A stretch of DNA of 8,669 bases from Pseudomonadota bacterium (GTDB lineage Bacteria; Pseudomonadota; Alphaproteobacteria; Acetobacterales; Acetobacteraceae). The translations under genes and the position numbers were made by a program. A model generated the notes under the pieces. It worked only from the letters and a program-made list of their open reading frames with translations, was not told the DNA's origin and ran no database searches. The stretch covers positions 1-8,669 of the forward strand of contig JAJXSZ010000121.1 in assembly GCA_021784255.1 (NCBI GenBank), in the 5' to 3' direction. This document shows, piece after piece, positions 6,910 to 8,669 of the stretch (its first letter is position 1; each line of letters opens with the position of its first letter).

Positions 6910-6922
6910 CTCCCAACCTCGC

Positions 6923-6952
6923 GCTGGCAACCCAGGGGCTGGCAACCCAGGG
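6923..6952 (+). repeat. Perfect tandem duplication of a 15-bp unit in the GMC gene leader
   Basis: GCTGGCAACCCAGGG occurs twice in direct succession (6923-6937 and 6938-6952) with no mismatch. Each unit contains CTGG-CAAC-CCAG, a 4-bp stem with a 4-nt loop. The junction forms CCAG-GGG-CTGG, so alternative pairings exist. The repeat lies between the predicted promoter and the GMC start codon, ending 35 nt before the ATG. It could be a duplicated protein-binding site, an mRNA structural element, or a recent slippage event. Confidence 0.7.
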
Positions 6953-6987
6953 CTTGCGCCGGGGACCATTGCAGGGCCGGAGTGGGC

Positions 6988-8619
6988 ATGCGGCGCCAGG
7001 AATTCGACTATATCGTCGTCGGCGCCGGTACCGCCGGCTGCATCGTCGCCGGACGGCTGCGCGAGGACGCCAGGCGCACGGTGCTGCTGATCGAGGCTGG
7101 CGGCAGCGATCGCTCGCCGCTCATCCGCATGCCCGCTTGCGTCCCTTTCGCCTACCAGAACCGCCGGCTCGGCTGGGGGTATCGGTCGGGGCCGGAGCCG
7201 GAGCTGGGCGGGCGCACGATCGACGAGAAGCGCGGGCGGGTGATCGGCGGCACCTCGTCGATCAACGCCATGATCGCCAACCGCGGCAATCGGCGCGACT
7301 TCGACGGCTGGGCGGCGGCAGGGCTGGCGGCGTGGGACTATGCCCACTGCCTTCCCTATTTCCGCCGGATGGAAACCTTCTCCGGCGGCGCCGATGCCTG
7401 GCGCGGCGGCGCGGGGCCCATGCGCATCACCCGCAGTGCCGCGGCGCATCCGCTCTACGCGCGTTTCCTGCGGGGCGGCGAGCAGGCGGGGCATCCGATC
7501 GCCGCCGACCATAACGGCGCCGAGCAGGAGGGGCTGCACATCGCCCAGGCCTTCATCGGTGGCGGCGAACGCTGGACCACCGCGCGCGGCTACCTGCACG
7601 AGCCCGGTCCGACGGCCAATCTCACGATCTGGCGCCGGAGCCTGGTGCACCGCATCGCCATCGACGGCGGCCGCGCGCGCGGCGCCGTCGTCACGCGCGG
7701 CGGCGAGACCGTCGAGGCGATCGCCACGCGCGAGATCGTCCTCTGCGCCGGCGCGTTCAACTCGCCGCAATTGCTGATGCTCTCCGGCGTCGGCGATGCC
7801 GCGCAGCTACGGGCGCTCGGCATCGAGTTGCGGGCGCACCGCCCGCACGTCGGGCGCAACCTCGAGAACCATCCCGGCGTCAACCTGCAATACGCCACAC
7901 GCCGGGAGGATTCGCTGGTGAGCGAGCTCGGCCCGGTCGGGCGGGTGGCTCTGGCTGGCGACTGGATGCTGCGCCGGCGCGGGCTCGGGACCTCGAATTT
8001 CTTCGAGGCCGGGGCGTTCCTGCGCACGCGCGGCGACGTTGCCTTCCCGGACATGCAACTGGAGTTCCTGCCGCTGGTGCGCTTCGTGCGCGACGGCCGG
8101 CTGCGCGCCGGCCCCGGTTTCCAATTCTGGCTCGACCTGTCGCGCCCGGCCAGTCGCGGCCATGTGCGCCTGCGCTCGGCCGATCCCGCGGCGGCACCGG
8201 TGATCGTCTTCAACCACCTGGCCGCCGCGACCGACCGCAGCGACCTGATTGCGGCGATCCGCCTCACCCGCGCCCTCGTCCACCAGCCGGCATGGGAGGG
8301 CATCCGCGGCGCCGAGCTGCTGCCGGGTGCCGACGCCACGACGGACACGGATCTGGAACATTTCATCCGGTCCCATCTGGGGACGTCCTATCACCCGTCC
8401 GGGACCTGCCGCATGGGCGCGGATGCGGATTCGGTGGTCGATCCGCAGGCGCGCGTGCGCGAGGTGGACGGGCTGCGGGTGATCGACGCCTCGATCATGC
8501 CGCGGATCGTGACCGCCAATCTCAGCGCCACCGTCATGATGATGGCGGAGAAATTGTCGGATTGCCTGCTCGGTCGCCCGGCGCTGGCAGCGGCCGGCGC
8601 GCCGGCGGCGGCAGCGTAA
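6988..8619 (+). CDS. GMC-family FAD-dependent oxidoreductase, choline dehydrogenase-like
   Basis: This 543-aa protein is a full-length member of the glucose-methanol-choline family. FDYIVVGAGTAGCIVAGRL (6-24) is the FAD-binding fold, with LLIEAG (33-38) ending the second strand. GRVIGGTSSINAMIANRGN (83-101) is GMC signature 1 and GAFNSPQLLMLSGVG (255-269) is signature 2. The catalytic pair is His469 in SYHPSGTCRMG and Asn511 in TANLSATVMM. At the position where choline oxidase carries its FAD-linking histidine there is Ile92, so non-covalent FAD is expected, as in dehydrogenases of this group. The family oxidises primary alcohols such as choline to aldehydes; the true substrate here is unknown. 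The ATG at 6988 has GGAG (6979-6982) with a 5-nt spacer. The frame is open far upstream across the divergent gene, but this is an antisense shadow. The C-terminus is an Ala-rich tail. The gene diverges from the oxidase/GntR cluster. Confidence 0.93.
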   Translation: MRRQEFDYIVVGAGTAGCIVAGRLREDARRTVLLIEAGGSDRSPLIRMPACVPFAYQNRRLGWGYRSGPEPELGGRTIDEKRGRVIGGTSSINAMIANRGNRRDFDGWAAAGLAAWDYAHCLPYFRRMETFSGGADAWRGGAGPMRITRSAAAHPLYARFLRGGEQAGHPIAADHNGAEQEGLHIAQAFIGGGERWTTARGYLHEPGPTANLTIWRRSLVHRIAIDGGRARGAVVTRGGETVEAIATREIVLCAGAFNSPQLLMLSGVGDAAQLRALGIELRAHRPHVGRNLENHPGVNLQYATRREDSLVSELGPVGRVALAGDWMLRRRGLGTSNFFEAGAFLRTRGDVAFPDMQLEFLPLVRFVRDGRLRAGPGFQFWLDLSRPASRGHVRLRSADPAAAPVIVFNHLAAATDRSDLIAAIRLTRALVHQPAWEGIRGAELLPGADATTDTDLEHFIRSHLGTSYHPSGTCRMGADADSVVDPQARVREVDGLRVIDASIMPRIVTANLSATVMMMAEKLSDCLLGRPALAAAGAPAAAA

Positions 8620-8659
8620 CGGCACGCGGCGTCGGCGCGCCGCCGGCCGGAGCGTGCCG
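8620..8659 (+). terminator. Candidate hairpin directly after the GMC stop codon
   Basis: Perfect 8-bp arms CGGCACGC (8620-8627) and GCGTGCCG (8652-8659) enclose 24 nt that can fold further through GGCG (8628-8631) and CGCC (8641-8644). The structure begins at the base after the TAA. The position suits a transcription terminator, but no T-tract follows before the window ends, and the last bases may not be genomic. It may also explain why the assembly stopped here. Confidence 0.4.
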
Positions 8660-8660
8660 C

Positions 8661-8669
8661 AGATCGGAA
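8661..8669 (+). other. Possible residual Illumina adapter at the right end
   Basis: The last nine bases, AGATCGGAA, are identical to the first nine bases of the common Illumina TruSeq adapter. A match exactly at a sequence terminus is more suspicious than one in the interior. The bases could still be genuine genomic sequence, because nine bases is a short match. Confidence 0.45.

Noticed and set aside
4277..6916. An 879-residue minus-strand frame that would fuse an extra N-terminal domain to the smaller oxidase.
   Set aside because: The extra part is an out-of-frame, Arg-rich reading of the larger oxidase gene. The real start at 5449 has a Shine-Dalgarno and immediately precedes the FAD-binding motif.
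5452..6987. The GMC frame stays open upstream for over 500 codons, giving a 1055-residue open frame.
   Set aside because: The upstream part is antisense to a clear FAD oxidoreductase gene, has no domain logic, and the GMC fold begins properly a few residues after 6988 with a good ribosome site. High G+C content leaves few stops.
1..8669. tRNA, rRNA, CRISPR array, insertion sequence or phage genes.
   Set aside because: None was seen: no transposase or integrase motifs, no regularly spaced repeats, and no tRNA-like sequence recognised by reading both strands.

Overview
The window is 8.7 kb of very GC-rich DNA (roughly 70% G+C by eye), densely packed with genes on both strands. Base composition, codon use and the style of the proteins suggest an alphaproteobacterium, probably a Rhodospirillales/Acetobacteraceae-like organism. 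This placement is an inference; there is no rRNA or other marker gene. The window begins inside a gene. It ends shortly after a stop codon, with a terminal 9-mer identical to the start of the Illumina TruSeq adapter, so it may be a whole draft-assembly contig.

Layout. (1) Positions 2-259 (+) hold the 3' end of an unrecognised Ala/Gly/Ser/Thr-rich protein with a short tetrapeptide repeat. (2) Positions 336-1865 (+) encode a TPR protein with a C-terminal GT-B/family-9-like glycosyltransferase domain. (3) Converging on it with a 19-nt gap is a leftward cluster of five genes. Read from the promoter side these are: a 464-aa FAD-dependent DAO-family oxidoreductase (6852-5458), a 390-aa FOXRED1/DadA-like FAD oxidoreductase (5449-4277), a GntR/FCD-type regulator starting at GTG (4280-3624), an NAD(P)H:quinone oxidoreductase-like flavodoxin-fold protein (3611-2835), and a proline-iminopeptidase-like alpha/beta hydrolase (2760-1885). 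(4) Diverging from this cluster is a GMC-family, choline-dehydrogenase-like FAD oxidoreductase (6988-8619, +). (5) The 135-nt divergent intergenic region has an AT-rich island with an imperfect inverted repeat and plausible promoter elements, followed by a perfect tandem 15-bp repeat in the GMC leader.

How the genes fit together. Four predicted flavoproteins, a hydrolase and a local GntR regulator form one divergent unit. The first four genes of the leftward cluster are joined by stop/Shine-Dalgarno overlaps or a GTGA overlap, which implies coupled translation. The simplest reading is a regulated catabolic module: the hydrolase releases a substrate, the GMC enzyme oxidises an alcohol, the two DAO-family enzymes oxidise amine or imino-acid intermediates, and the quinone reductase handles reduced or quinoid products. 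The substrate cannot be read from the sequence, and no transporter or aldehyde dehydrogenase lies in the window. No mobile element, CRISPR array, tRNA or rRNA was seen, and no gene-free stretch exceeds 300 bases.
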